A stretch of 64,000 nt of DNA from Gordionus sp. m RMFG-2023 (GCF_954871325.1 NC_088776.1:58428954-58492953); one strand, 5' to 3'. Shown: positions 26,400 through 40,213, counted from the stretch's first letter. Made by a program: numbers and translations. Notes: a model not told the origin generated them from the sequence alone.

Positions 26400-28420
26400 A
26401 CAGAATCGACAGATCTCCTTTAGGTTACATGTTGTTGTGGACAGTTGTGAGAGTTCTGATATAAGTGACGGGGTATCCACGGTCTCGGTCTCGAAGAGCG
26501 ATGAGTGTTCTTCCACTTGTCTGATGGCTTCATTGACTGTTCTTTCATCGATGGTATGCCTGATAAATAGTTCTATTTATCCCCGGTCGCCGATCCATTG
26601 CCTTGATGGTTCGTCGGCGGCCTTCTCGTCTGTACGTGTCCACTGGATGTTCTCCGAACCGCGGAGAACGTTGGGAGCCCTAATTTGACAGGAATCTGTG
26701 TTACGACTATCTCTATTGCTGGGGATTTAGATTCCCCTCTTCTGAAAACATTGTAGGCAACTGTTGAATCGGTAAAAATCATTCGAGGAATGCTATATCG
26801 ATCCATAGCCAATATTGTTCCCACACCTACTGCTAAGATCTCCCTGGCGTTAATGTGGGTTGTGGGTTATTACATGCATAGAGATGTTGAATAATAACGC
26901 CGCTTCCTGAAAAGTTACTGACATATTATCGAAACCCCAAAATGAAATTCCAATGAAGCTGTCGGAGGCGTCTACGTAAACTGGAACTGACATGGTATCG
27001 AAGCTTAAAGGATGTTCGAGAGCATTGATGATGATATTGGCTTTTTTGAAAGCTAGGTAGGTATCTACAACAGGATAATGTTGATCCATGCAAGTTGTAT
27101 AGTACGGCTAAAAGAGCCGAGACATTCCTGCGATAGTATATGCGAAATGGTTGACGATTAAATGACGTCTAAAGATCTCGAGGCATCTTGCAAGTATTTC
27201 TTAGTGTTACGACCTTGATTGTTTTGGCTCCTAAATCGATAGAGACTCCTAGATAGGTGATCTTGGATGTTGGATCCAATACTGATTTGTTTGTGGCTAT
27301 CATAAGACTCCATCCTTCGATAGTACTTCTGAGTGACCTGGTTGACTATTTAACGTCAAATTCGTTATCGCCGTAGATTAGAATGCCATCTAGATAAACG
27401 TTATATGAGGCTTTTCTAACCGTTTTAGCACATGTATCGAGGATTATAAAGACATTAAAGGTTGAAAAATGCTCCCATGGGGAGGACTTTATGTCTGTAT
27501 TTGGTTTCCATAAATCTAACACCGAAGAATCTTCTCACTTGTATTGCCAAGGGGATGGAGAAGAAGGCGGATTAATTTTAAATGCGAATTTGGCTTTTTC
27601 CAGATTGGCTGACATCAGTGGGATTGATTTAGGACGAAAAGGATAGTGAAGGAAGTTTTTGAAAACTTCGTAGAAATCACTGATGACACGAGGTGTTCCG
27701 TCTAATAAAGTGATAATGTACATGGGCGAATCTGATCTCCTTCATTAACTCCAGCGGCCAAGAGTTGCTGGATTATTGGGAGAAAACTTTCGTCGGGTTC
27801 TCTGGAATAAAATGGCGGAAGTATCTTCCTTCATTGGCAGGAATACGGAGATGTTCTAATCTGGGCCTGAACCCTCTCCCTGCAACTGCCTTCGTGAAGG
27901 TGGACATAAGAGGACCTATTGCGAGCTTGGCCTCGTATGTTCAGTGTAAGTCCTCTTTCGAAGCCTGAATCTGCTGGGATGACCCAGACCCGAGTACTGA
28001 CGATTCCTTGTAGGATGTCGTTGATAGCCGGGATAACCACGGATCCGCGCACCTAAATCTTCTTCCTCCAGAGAGCACGTTTTCTATAGATTAAACTTCC
28101 ACTACCGCGCTGGAGCGATGCTGTAAATTGATTGTCAATTCTCCATTCCTGAATACCAGAGTCTTCTGACAAAAGCGACACCACATCCGATGAAGTCTCT
28201 GGTTGACGACTGGCGTCGACGATACTAGGGGGCGGAGGCGGTTGATCGCGGCTTCTTTATGAAGCCCCGTATACTCATCGTCTTCTGGCGAGAAGAGTTG
28301 GCGCCTTAATTCCTTGAGATATTTGTTAATTATTTAAGCCAGTCAGGGAATTGACTATTCTGCCCTTCCGATTCCGTGGTCCATGCGCCGGGATTTGGAT
28401 GTCTCCTTGGTCCAAATTTG
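26400..28420 (-). mobile_element. Fossil retroelement: reverse transcriptase / RNase H region
   Basis: A G+C-richer block of about 2 kb on the minus strand with relics of a reverse transcriptase (about 27,760-27,100) and RNase H (about 27,090-26,560). Seen: a PRVISDFYEVF-like stretch resembling the start of Gypsy-type RT, VPVYVDASDSFIGISF for the first RNase H acidic motif, and IFTDSTVAYNV for a later one. Family knowledge points to an LTR-type (Ty3/Gypsy-like) or related retroelement; no integrase or LTRs are recognised. It is an old copy, broken at about ten or more points. The upstream part (about 28,420-27,780) looks coding-like but I cannot assign it. Confidence 0.65.
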
Positions 28421-30599
28421 TCATATGTGGGCCTAAAGAAGGCCTTTGGGTATTGGTAAAAGAAGAAGGAGGAGAAATATTAGGATTAGGTAAGGAGGGA
28501 GAAATAGTAGAGGACGGGGCGAAGAGTAACGGTTTTACTTTCTCTTCTTACCCCGGGTAGAGGTCGTCTCCTTCTTGGTATCACGCCATACTTTATCACT
28601 CAATTTGATAATGTGAAACTTTATCATGCGACAGTTGTACAAGCCTTTATCAGGATATATTTAAAACTTAATTTAATATATTTGAAAAATTAAATTTTGA
28701 TAATATCTGATTTTTTTTACCTTTCCAAATTTCGATATTTAAAAAAATTTTATTAATTTTTTTTGCATTTTTTTTATTGAAAAAAATCTAATGATTCAAC
28801 AATTTTTTTAAACTTAATTATCATCTTAACTGGAGATATAAGTAATAAGAATTATTTTAATTAATACATTTTATTGGTAAGTATAACTATAAATCAATAT
28901 ATCACGAGTATATAATTATTTATAAAATATTTAATTGAATGAATTATGGGCAATAGCTTTTAAAAATTGTTAAAGAATCCGATAGTTCATAGTTCTAAAC
29001 ACATCTAAAAGTTTTTTATATCTTCATCTTTCTTTGAGAGGGGCGATGTTGTCCTCAAAAATTTATATATTTTTTTACTGGGATTTCTACGTCCTTGGAT
29101 ATTTCTCAGAGTAAGAAATATTAACTATTATATTCAATAAATTAGCGTAAATAAGTTGATAAGAGTTTTCGACCACGTAGGTATAAGAACAAAAAATTCT
29201 AAAGATTTCGAAAACCCAGAAGTTATCTTTAAATATTAGTAAAATTTTTAATTTATTTATTTTTTATAGAATGTTGGATGTTGGATGTAATATTTTAAAA
29301 GATAAAGTAGTCTTATACTCGAAGAATTCTCCCTAATAAGCGAATATAAGTCATTTTAATCGATCTAAGATTTTTGTGAATCGCTGAGTTTTAAAGAAAT
29401 ATTGATTTTGCTTACTACACAGAAAATTTCAAACGATAATTGAACAAACTTTGCCCAGAATTTTGTTGGATAGATTGCACTGGTTATTATTACGTATGAT
29501 TATTAATAATCCAATAATAATTTTTAAGAATCAAACAGTTCGTGGGGAATAAATAATTTTGAATTCAAAATAAAGTAACATATTCTGCCTTAAAACCAGC
29601 CCTTTAACATATTATATTTAGATAAATAATAAATAATTTTCTAAAATAAAAATAACATGACTCATCTGAGAGTTACAATTCAAAGTTAATCAAAGTCAAA
29701 CAAGCGCGCCAATGTTATCAAACCATATTATTGCGCCTAATAAAAATATAATAAAGATAAAAAAATACATCTACAACAAAATAGAAATTAAAAAAATGTC
29801 AATCATGACATCTCTCCCGTAAAAAGAACCGAACTGCCCCTGCTGTTGACTGCCGCATTAATCCCATACGTTTCAGTGGACCACTTGATCTTCTTTTGTT
29901 CCACAATATTTATATTCCCTATTTTAAGAAATTTAATAATTATATTGCATCTTAAAAATAAGTCCTCATTTTAAAAAAAACTCGAATTAATCAAGGGTAC
30001 CCAGAAAAATTCATATAATTAATATTATTTTTTTTTCAATACTTATTACAATAACAATTTCTACTTTTCATGTAAAAACTTTGATTACAAAACTCAAATA
30101 TACAGCGATTCTCTTCCCAATCTCAACCCCTATCTCTCATATATCACTATCTTATTCATCTCACACATTTCCCTCAAATTGATAAAAAAAATTTTCAAAA
30201 AACACAAAACTTTAATATAAAATAGATAAATATACACTTCCTTTTTTTTCAAAAATCTGATCCACATTCTTATTTATTTACTGACCTTTATTTCTATTCA
30301 ACTTTACAAAAAAGGTATATGATCTAATACAATTCGTTAATGCTATATAAATATATATATCAATTAAGTTTACCTTAAATCATTTTATATATCTCTATTT
30401 TTCCTTTTTACGAAAGTTTTTTTTAAAAAAAACTCATACTACATCATGTTATCATGGCGTATAAACCCTTAAAATTTTACTCACTTACCTCCACTACATT
30501 TACAAAAAAATACTTCGTCTAGTCTTAGATTCAAGCTAAAAAAGCAAATTCCTCAAATAAAATATCATATATATAACATTTTAAACCCCAAATCACATT
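28421..30599. other. A+T-rich spacer
   Basis: No gene seen. From 28,421 to 28,560 the base composition still resembles the relic next door. From about 28,650 it becomes poly(A/T)-rich with long T and A runs and only trivial ORFs. Confidence 0.5.
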
Positions 30600-31200
30600 G
30601 CTTAGAAAAATTCCATACCTGCTGATTCTCCTCAACTAGGCCATTTGTCTAAACCGGCCCCCAAAACACATTGGGCTGTTTGTCTCAGCAGGCCTCCAAA
30701 ACACATTGGGCCATTCTCTCAGAAAAAAACCCCATATCACCCGCCGGTACTTCTCAACCAGTCCCTCAAACACCATAGCCCATTCTCACAGCCACCATAC
30801 TGTTAAGTTTATCAGGACAAAAGGTCGAAGTATGACCATTATGGCCACACTCAAAACATATAATATCCCTACAGTCTACTGCGCTGTGTCCTCTTACCCC
30901 ACATCTATAACACAACATTTATCTATTCTTCGACCTTTTGGCAGCAAAAGACCGTGTCGATTCCCTATGACACCGATATATTCCCATTCTCCCTCCTCAC
31001 TCTCTTTCCTATCCTCTCCGATTCGCAAGTCTTCATTACTTACCTACCTATGCAACATCTCCTGCACATGTTCCCACGTTACCCTTCCATATCTATCATC
31101 CTCACCGTTGTGTCTTTCAATCAACAACGTCTGCCCCCGTATTTTAATACTCCTATTTCGGACTCCCTGCCGAAATATTAACTCCAAAATCAACAATATC
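30600..31200 (-). mobile_element. Fossil gag or ORF1 relic with two CCHC knuckles
   Basis: On the minus strand, about 30,915-30,815, two zinc knuckles stand back to back: CYRCGVRGHSAVDC and CFECGHNGHTSTFC, each C-X2-C-X4-H-X4-C. The flanking minus-strand sequence is coding-like and polar, typical of a retrotransposon nucleocapsid. It could belong to the same lost element as the RT/RNase H relic at 26.4-28.4 kb, which has the same strand and lies downstream in sense. However, 2 kb of A+T-rich sequence separates them. It is broken. The plus-strand ORF of 173 codons here is only its antisense shadow. Confidence 0.6.
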
Positions 31201-31479
31201 TATATTATACTGTACATCGATATTTAAAACCTTTCATTTAAATACAAACAATTTATTAAAATGATTAAAAAAAAATTTGCTTTATTTTATCAAATTAATA
31301 AATCTATACCAAACACAAAAAAAAATCTAACCCAAAATTTTACCTGTAAAAAATTAATATTTAATAAAAATATTTTTATTTGCAACGTTAAACAATTATG
31401 ATATAATTTATAAAATCAATACCGAAATTATGCAACAATACATAAAATTATTTGGATAAGGATTATCGATAATAATATA

Positions 31480-31925
31480 ATTTTTTTTTGTGAATGGGAA
31501 AATGGATAGATATGAGTAATGAATTAGGAATGGTTCAAATAGGCAAGATGATTGGTCGAAGAATGGTATGATCCAATATGACAATGTTTAGGAAAGATGA
31601 GCAATGGTCAGATGGATGAATATGAAAAATAATTCTATGATTGATAGAGGTGGTTAAGGAGCAAAAAAGAAAATGGACAGTTGATTCTAATATTTAGATG
31701 TTAATCTTATGGTAGATGGATATAGATCAAATGTTTAATGGATTCTATGGATTAGAAGTTCATTAGATAGGTATGAGGCTTGATATGACTGTTATGGAAT
31801 AAGATGGTCAAGTTTGAAAGGTTAATTGGTATGATGTCGATGGTATGGTTCAAGAGCACATTGAATATATAGGCAAATGGGTATGATTTAAATGGGACCT
31901 GGGAAAATGGAGAGAATATATTTGT
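31480..31925. repeat. Degenerate ATGG/GATGG-rich tract
   Basis: The plus strand is strongly purine biased with many imperfect ATGGT, GATGG and TATGA words. It looks like a decayed low-complexity repeat. Antisense ORFs here (for example near 31,752-31,961) reflect this bias. Confidence 0.4.
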
Positions 31926-32190
31926 CCTAGTATGTGAACATATATTCTCATTAGATGTCATTGGAGAAAAATATTATTATTTAATGTAAAAAAAATAATA
32001 ATTATTATAATAATATATATTTTTTTAGAAATATATTTTTGATTATTCATTTTTAAAGTTTTGAAATTTAAAAAGAATTAATAATTATGATAGAATTCTT
32101 TTTCTGCATATATATGAAAAAATAAAAGTTCAAAAAAGAAATTAGTTTATAAATTATATATCCTTTATACGATAATTCTGTGACGATACA
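31924..32190 (+). repeat. 5' LTR of the Gypsy fossil
   Basis: Direct repeat of 37,980-38,330. The clearest matching block is ATTGGAGAAAAA then ATTATTATTTAATG through TTTTAAAGTTTTGAAATTTA to TACGATAATTC. It is shorter than its partner and its outer ends are eroded, so the boundary is approximate. Confidence 0.65.
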
Positions 32191-35100
32191 TAAAAAGTGT
32201 TGACCGTGACTGAGGATTCGATATACCTATTCGTTATTATAAGGTAAAAACCACATTTTTATTTTACATATTATATGTTACCTTAGGACACGACGCAATA
32301 ATAACATTTTTGTTTTTAAATTTTTTTTTAGAATTTTAATTATCAAAATAGTTTGAAAAATATTTTTTTTTAGATTGTTCGAGTACACCCTGGCTTTATA
32401 ATATAATATAACTTTTTGTAATAACGTAATTTTAGAGTAAAAATTCGTAATATGCGATGGTTGTGTATTTCGATAAGTATTCTGAGCCTACTTTTATTAA
32501 TAAAATTTCCTTCTTTAAGTATATGGGTTATAAAATCTTGTATCAGAACATTAATGAATTGGATATAGGCCATCACTTAGTTACATTATAATAATTATAT
32601 ATTTAATATATATACTTTTAAAATTTTTATGTGGAAAATGTCCTTTGGTTGCGACCAAGGTATATGGTAATTGGAAAAAGGACACTCTGGTGTCGGCTAA
32701 TTGTTTTAAGAGAATTTCGGACTTGGAAGTAGTTTAGATGGAATTTTAAATGAAATCAAGAACGGCAAACCAGGAATGGTTGAAACGATGAAAGATAATA
32801 ACCATGATCGTTTGGAATTTGTGAAGAGGTCAGTGGTTATCCTCCATAAAAGATATAAAAAGATCTATCAGAGATTTATAGTGATGTATCTAAGTTGATA
32901 AATATGAATAATCAGGGGGACAAGAAACAATTTGGTGATAGAATTATTTCGAATGGAAAGAGTTTTCCAAAAATTGTTGCTGACATGATTTGTAATAGGT
33001 GCGGTTACAAGGGTCATTATTCTAAAACCTGTGTTGTAAAAGAACAAAATTTTAGAATGGGTTTTCCATTGCAAAAATCTAGTGGAGAAAATTTCAACGT
33101 AAGGAAGATTTCAGGCCTAGATTTAAATAAAGTTGATTCGTTGCAATCGAATTTGGATGGGTCTCGTTTATGTTTTAAATGTAAAGAGACGGGACATATA
33201 GCTATAAATTGTGCTTTACACTAACTATATGATAGCAAATGTAATCATATAGCAGTTAAAATACAGGGAAATAAAAATTTTAAGAAAGTATATTATAATA
33301 ATAAAAGGAGATGGGATTCTCATAATTTTAATGGTTTTAATGAAAATGTTTGTTATCATGAAGATAAAGTTAAAACGGTTGATTATAGTTATAATCTGAA
33401 TGTAAGGAAATTTAATGCTTTTAAATGGGAAAAATATCCTGGGAGCATTGTGAAATATACAAATAGAAAAAATGTTGATAGTTTTAAATGGGAAAAATAT
33501 CCTCGGGATATTATTAAAAAATATACTTATATTAGTAAAAAGCCTTGAAATTCCGAGTTGAATTTAGGAGGAAATTTAAATTCTAATGAAAGGATATTTC
33601 AGAGGGAATAGATAGCGATCAGCCCCTTAAAACTTGTGAAATTTTAAGGACTGATGGAATAAATAGACCGGGTCAATGTCCTAGGGTTAAATTGAGAATT
33701 GACTGCAGGTATATTGATATGCTATTTGACACTGGTGAGAGCATTTCTATAATGTCTTGTGAAAATTTTTATAAATATTGGCCTAATGGTGTGATTATAA
33801 AGGAAAATATGTGTTTAAAACAGTTCGATGGTTCTGAAATTGAAGTTTTGGGTAAAACTCAATGAGATGTGGTTTTTAATGATACTATCATAAGTTTAGA
33901 TTTATGGATAGTAGGAAAGGCCGTGGAAACTATTATGGGGTGGGATTGGATTACCACAATTGGACCCTATAATAATTATTGGAATTTATTTATTATTAAT
34001 AGCGAATTGGCTATTGATAATGTTAAAAGAAAATTAATGGCGGATAGTATCCGAAATGAACTTCAGAAAAAAGGGATGTCTAAATTATTGAACGATGAAA
34101 ACAGGATTGTCGTTAATAATAATTTTATGGAAACTCCCGAAAAGGTAGTGATCACGTCTGATCATACCGAAATAAGTGGTAAAATTGATAGGAATCAATT
34201 TATGAAAATTGAAATCGATGGATTAAAAAAGATCGATCTTGCTATACCTATTTTGGTAATATGGTATAACTTTTGAAGAAAAATTAGGACGTTTAAATGA
34301 TTATCAAGTAGACGTTAAACTTAAAGAAGGTTTTTCACCCATCTTTTTGGCTTGCCGAAGAGTTCCTTTTGAGTGGAAAATGGAAATCGATGAAGAATTA
34401 GATCATTGGGTTAGAGATGGCATTATTATTCCTGTGGAATATAGTGAGTGGGCCACATTATTGGTACCTGTTAGAAAATCGAATGGAAAGTTAAGGCTAT
34501 GTGCTGATTTCCGTGTAACTTTAAATAGATGGAAAGTGGAGGTAAAATATCCATTGCCTAGGATTAAGGAGATTTTGGCCAGTTTAAAAGGTGCCAAGTA
34601 TTTTTCCAAGGTTGATTTTTCTTCTGCTTATTTGCTATTGCCTTTGAAAGAAGAAATTCATAAATTATTTACAATAACGACTCCGAAAGGATTATTTGCC
34701 TTTTGTAGGCTACTTTTTGGATTAAGTATGTCAGCGCCGATATTTCAGCGTACTATGGCATCAGTTTTCCAGGGCCTTGAAGGAGTTTATTATTATATGG
34801 ATGATGTGTTGGTGACTGGTATAACACCAGAGCAACATAATGAACGTTTGGAAGAGGTTTTCAAGCGATTTCGTGATAAGGATCTGAGGGCCAGCAAAGA
34901 AAAGAGTGTTCTTGGGGTAACGGAAGTTATCTACTTAGGACATCGGATAAATGGAATGGAGGTGAAACCTTTTGAAAAAAATTTAAAAAATATAACGAAT
35001 ATGAATCTGCCAACCAATAAAGCGGTGTTGCAGTCATTTTTGGGTATGGTAAATTATTATCATCGTTTTGTGGAGGACTTTGCGAAAGTGGCATCTCCAT

Positions 35101-37532
35101 TGTATGGTTTATTAAAAAAAGGTGTTCATTTTGTGTGGAAAATTGAACAGAAAAATGCTTTTGAGATTTTAAAAGAAAAAATTGGTGAGGAACCGATTTT
35201 AGTATGTATTAACAATGATTTAGAGATCATATTGGCGGTTGATGCATCCAACAAGGGGGTTGGAGGTGCATTGTTACATTTAATGGAAGGTGTGGAATGA
35301 CCCATCATATTTTTTCAAGAGTTTTCAGGGAAGTGGAAACTTGATATTCGGTTATTGAACAAGAAGTCCTAGCGGTTATCTTTGGATTAACCAAATGTCG
35401 TGAATATTTGATTGGTAAAAGATTTATAATTTACATGGATCATAAGCCGTTAATTCATTTATTTAAAAAGGATAATAAAGAGTTAATGCTATTTCCCCGG
35501 TTGCAACATTGGTTGTTATTGGTGGGAAGTTTTAATGTGGAAATCAGATATCGAAGGGGCAAGGAAAATTGTTTGCCTGATATTTTATCTAGGTTAGGAT
35601 CCAGTGAAGTGGATCTTGACGTTAATAAAAGTATAGTAGTGAATGAAGAAAGGACATTAATTTGTTCTTTATCACATATGTTAAAGGGTGGTCCTACGAA
35701 TTGGGAGGATCTTAAAAGCAATACCTTAAGGGATAAGGAATTGGGTCGAGTAAAATTATTTTTGACGGGACAAGAACCGTAGAAAAATAGTAGTAAAGTT
35801 TATAAAAAGATTAAAAAGGAATTGTCCGTAGTGGATGATTGTTTGATGCGGGGTAATAGGGCCGTAATTCCGTTGAAATTACGGAGTAAAATTGTACGAT
35901 TGTTGCATGCAGGACATCAGGGTCAAGATAAAATGAAATTTTGGGAAGTGAGTATATATGGTGGTCTGGAATGAGCAATGATATTGAAAAAACTACGAGG
36001 AGTTGTATTCCATGTAATTCGTGTGCCGCTATGCCCCGGAAGGAAATAGGCAGTTATTGGCCGAAACCAGTAAAGCCGTGGGAGCGTATTCACGTGGATT
36101 TCTTTGACTTAAAAAAGAAGTCGTATTTTTTAGCTGTTGATGCATATTCTAAGTGGATTGAGTATGAAGAGGTTCATGGATTAACCACTAAGATTGTTAT
36201 CAAATTGTTACAAAGGTTATGGGCTAGATTTGGGATTCCAAAGACTATTGTGTCTGATGAAGGTCCGGTCTTTGTAAGTGAAGAGATTTTTGTAATGCGT
36301 TGGAAATTAAACACGTATTAGCTCCACCATATCATCCCAGTTCCAATGGACAGGCGGAGAGAATGGTAGCTATCGTGAAAAATTGGATTAAAAAGGCCAA
36401 ACAAGAGAATAATGATGTTTGGATGGCTCATTTATATTATAATAATTCCAGAAACCGGGAGGGAATTACGCCGGTGGAGTTATTTTTAGGAAGAAGGACT
36501 AGAATGCCGTTGGATTTCTTAAAATCCAAAGATGGGGCTGATGTACCTTCGGTTGATAAGATTGAAATAAAATATCCTGTGGGGAGAATTATATGGGCCC
36601 GTTTGTTTGATAACAAAGGGAATAAATGGGAAAAAGGTCGTATAGTAGAAAACCTTGGTTCCAAATTAAATGAAATTTTGCTAATAAATGAAATTACGGT
36701 AATCAAACATAATGATCATGTACGGTTAGGATAAAGTAAGAAAGGATAAAGATAATATGGAAATGCTTATATATTAATCTTATCTTATTTTTTCCGGAAT
36801 CTTAGATTTTTGTGATAATATAGCATAATATGTAAATATGGATAATGAAAATATTGATTCTTTTGGTATACTCTGATAACGATACTTGCGTAGTATTGGG
36901 GTTAAGATACTGTAATAAAGACAGAGGTAGACTTATTTGTGATTAAGTGCTAATGAAATTCATTAAAGGATGCTTAATTGAAACATTGAAAAGCCTGGAA
37001 AATAAAGGGAGTTTTATATTTCGGAGGGAGAACTCAACATCTTATAATTATACGGGATTATAATTGAGTCTCGGGGTATTTACGTAGAGTTGTTTAATTG
37101 ATTGCGTAAATTGATAAGATTAGTAGAGTACAAAACAAAATTATATAAATTAATAAATTAGATGAACACGGAACATGGGGGTGTTTTGGTAATTTATGCT
37201 TTCGGTAAAATGGTAATAAAGTCCATCGGAGGAAAGTATTTTATTAATTTATTGATGATTTTATATACTAGAGTATCCTCAATTGTAGAGCGATAGGAGT
37301 ATAATAATAAATAAAATGGTATAAAGAGGGAATCGTTTATGATTATGTTATATACCGAGCAGCTGTTTTTTTTTTCAAGGAAAGAAAAGAAAAAAAGTTA
37401 ATAAAAGACGTAAATTTTTGTGATGGATGGTCATTGGAAAAAGAAAGTTATATTTTTTTTTGTTTTCATTGACGGTTCACTTTGATGTTGCTATGGTTAT
37501 AGGAAAAAACTTCAAATTGTGGTTAACAAAAA

Positions 37533-37800
37533 GACTTTAAACTTTGACCTTATGGTTGAACTAAGACTGAACTTTGACCTTGTGGTTGAACCAATGGGAT
37601 TCCCAAAGGTGAGAAGACAATTCTAGAAAAAAATTTCGGTCGTTTCAATTGATGCTATTGAAGGCTATCGTTATTCAGATCAAGCCAAAGATTACCTGAT
37701 GACTATCGTTATTTCAAGTCAACGATTAAATGCTGACTATCGTTATTCAAATCAAGCCAACAATCGCATGACGATTATCGGTACAACTAGTAATCAAGCT
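37533..37800. repeat. Short tandem repeats in the Gypsy 3' region
   Basis: Two kinds of direct repeats lie between integrase and the 3' LTR. CTTTGACCTT.TGGTTGAAC occurs twice at about 37,545-37,592. A unit of about 45-55 bp built on CTATCGTTATTCA.ATCAAGCCAA recurs three to four times at about 37,660-37,800. Non-coding. Confidence 0.6.
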
Positions 37801-37979
37801 CAAGAATATATAAATATGGAGTTAAAGTAGACAGCTGGATATCCGTATTTTTCCCTATGAGTATGATATAAAGAAAAAATTCTCTTATCATGACAACATA
37901 ATTAGGAATATAATATTTTTCAAAATATATATTAAATATTATATTTAATGGTGAGGAATGTCGTTGACCCATAAAGGGG

Positions 37980-38330
37980 TGACATGTTCTAATATGTATA
38001 AAATATAATTATATAAGCCTCAAATGTCAATCAGATGGATTATAGACATCTGATTGGAGAAAAAATTATTATTATTTAATGTAAAAAAAAATAATTATTA
38101 TTATAATAATATATATTTTTTTGGAATTATATTTTGATTATTCATTATTAAAGTTTTGAAATTTAAAAAGAAAAATTAATAATTATCATAATATTTTTTT
38201 GTTTTATTAAAAAACATTCTGAAATTTGAAATAAAGAAAAATTATTTTATGAATTAAAAATACATCTAAATATTCATTTATTGGACTATCAATAAATTAT
38301 ATATTCTTTCTACGATAATTCAAAGTTTCA
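37980..38330 (+). repeat. 3' LTR of the Gypsy fossil
   Basis: Begins TGACATGTTCTAATATG directly after a purine tract (AAAGGGG, 37,973-37,979), carries a TATAAAATATAATTATATAAG promoter-like stretch, and shares about 230 bp with the 5' LTR. The right boundary is near TACGATAATTCA (38,311-38,322). Confidence 0.65.
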
Positions 38331-39312
38331 TGAATAGAATTAATTTTATTTGAAATATATAATATTAAAATTATTTAATATCATATATAAAGTTAGTTTT
38401 TTAAAATAAAGGTCTGGGCAGTTATTAAAAAATATTTTTATGATATTTTGGTCTCAAAATCGTTATATAGAATAAACTATTATTCATAATTTTTATTTTA
38501 TTCACAAAAGTGTATAAAATCATATCCGCAAGATAGCCTTTATTTTAAATTTTAAACTTTTTTTAAAATTATTTTTATATTTTTCTTAATAAATTTAAAT
38601 AATAACGAGATGATAGCGGCAAAAAATAAAATGTTTTTGTAAATATTAAAAGCAAATTATGCCCCAACATTTCCCCTATTAGATAATTTCGAGAAATGTT
38701 CAACTGAGGGAAATTTTTTCTAATTGGATGAAATATATTTAAAATTAAACAGGTATCTGGTATAAATTAAACGATTAAAAGTTAGGGAGATATATGAGTT
38801 AGGGTTAACTAATAAGGTCAGGGGTCAGGGTTTAGATTAGTTTTTTTATCAATGACAAATCTAATAGCCCCCTCCCTAAATGTCTATCGTATATACAAAA
38901 TTTCGCGTATTCAGGTAAAAAGTGTTTTATAAACGATATAGTTATATTCCCATAATTTGGAAACTGGAACGAATCTAGGACCCTGAGTTCATTTTTAGAA
39001 GTAAACAAAAAACCCATTTTTAAAAAAATTCAAAGGAAACCAGTTTCTTAACAAAGGTATCGCAAGTAATTCATATCATCTTTCTTTCTTTCCGCGTCAA
39101 AAATTAAAGAAGCGGAAACCTAGGGCCCACTTTATCGAAATCGTAAGGAACGCAAAAATAGGAACAACTTTAAAGGGAAGAAATTCATAAACAGGAACAA
39201 AAACCCGTGTGATTTGAGATTTTCTGACTTTTATGAATTATTCTCCCCAAATTTTATAAGAATTTTCTGACTAGCATATTTACATTTTTTTCTTTCAAAA
39301 AAAAACAATAAT
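38331..39312. other. Spacer without recognised gene
   Basis: A+T-rich, with a slightly more balanced patch at 39,010-39,190 that has a basic ORF fragment (KKRKPRAHFIEIVRNAKIG) on the plus strand. No family is recognised and no splice context is decisive. Confidence 0.4.
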
Positions 39313-39545
39313 TAGTATTGTTAAAGGCTCTATTCTATTTAGCCGATTTTTTTTAAAAAAGGACTAATTCAATATCTTATCCAGAAAAATATTACTCAAG
39401 CTTAAAGATTTTGCTCTTAGATGACACCAAGGTTTGGATATCTATTAGCGAAATCTCGAGGCTTAGGCAATGCCTTTCTAGCTAAAATATTGTGTTAATG
39501 GTTTTCTAAAAGTCGGCTCAAATCGAGCCTTTTATAACTACACTA
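39313..39545 (+). mobile_element. Hairpin MITE, family A
   Basis: 233 bp with imperfect inverted ends. The left end reads TAGTATTGTTAAAGGCTC; the right end reads GAGCCTTTTATAACTACACTA. The interior carries the family core TTACTCAAGC.TAAAGATTTTG and CATCTATTAGCGAAATCTCG. Consensus terminus TAGTGTTGTTAAACGGCTCG. The TAGTGTTG ends resemble hAT-type MITEs, but no clean 8-bp duplication is seen here. Confidence 0.7.
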
Positions 39546-40213
39546 AGCTATAATATATTATCTATCATGTACGAGAAGCTTTGAGAAAATAATTAGTGGG
39601 CACTGCGATAATAATTGAATTGATACTGTTTATTGTATTTTTAAAATTTCATTTAAAAAAAAATTTATTACACATAAATGTCATTCATTTTTTTTTAAAG
39701 AAATACACATTTAATATATAGTAAAGTGAAAGCTAAAAGGCGTATTTATTATAATTATATTCCTCTAAATCACTGCTAAATTTTACACTATTTATTTATT
39801 TTTTTAGTTTATTGATAAATAGGAAAAAGAGGTGGCGATTTACAGTGTAGAACAAGTTTTTCTTAAATGTCACCATTTACTTTTTTTTCCCATATATAAC
39901 GAATAATAATTTGTCTCCTTAAAAGTCTTTTGTTACAAATTTCATAATATTCAAGGCTTGCATCATTAAAATTATATTATACGTTAAATATTAAAAAAAA
40001 GGTAAACGTTCGTATGCCGTGCACACGCATATCTCAGAAAATATACCATTGGCAGAATCCCTTTTATATCATAATTATAGATCGTCCAAACAATCCATAG
40101 ATACCAACAGATTTAAGCGAAACCGTTTACACCAAACTTTCCTCTCAATCATCTGTGATTTATTCCTAAACACCTCGTGGGGTTCAATAGAGCCAAGATG
40201 GACAATCCCGTCT

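Larger units (their letters stand above)
31924..38330 (+). mobile_element. Fossil Ty3/Gypsy retrotransposon
   Basis: LTR element on the plus strand, about 6.4 kb. Parts in order: 5' LTR (about 31,924-32,190); a TTGACCGTGACTGAGGA primer-site-like sequence near 32,201; nucleocapsid with two CCHC knuckles (32,991-33,032 and 33,171-33,212); protease with a DTG motif (about 33,690-33,860); reverse transcriptase with YMDD at 34,794-34,805; RNase H with AVDASNKG (about 35,200-35,600); and integrase (about 35,850-36,500) with HVDFFD, VSDEGP and SNGQAER. A non-coding tail (36,735-37,979), an AAAGGGG polypurine tract and the 3' LTR follow. The order PR-RT-RH-IN defines Ty3/Gypsy. It is broken at several points, roughly five to ten. 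Its diverged LTRs indicate it is not recent. Confidence 0.88.

Noticed and set aside
26437-26688. 83-codon plus-strand ORF
   Set aside because: Antisense to the RNase H relic on the minus strand.
30706-31227. 173-codon plus-strand ORF
   Set aside because: It lies antisense to the CCHC-knuckle relic and has Ser/Pro/His bias typical of such a shadow; no domain seen.
38770-38840. TTAGGGT-like words (possible telomere repeat)
   Set aside because: Only a few imperfect, scattered copies; no tandem array.
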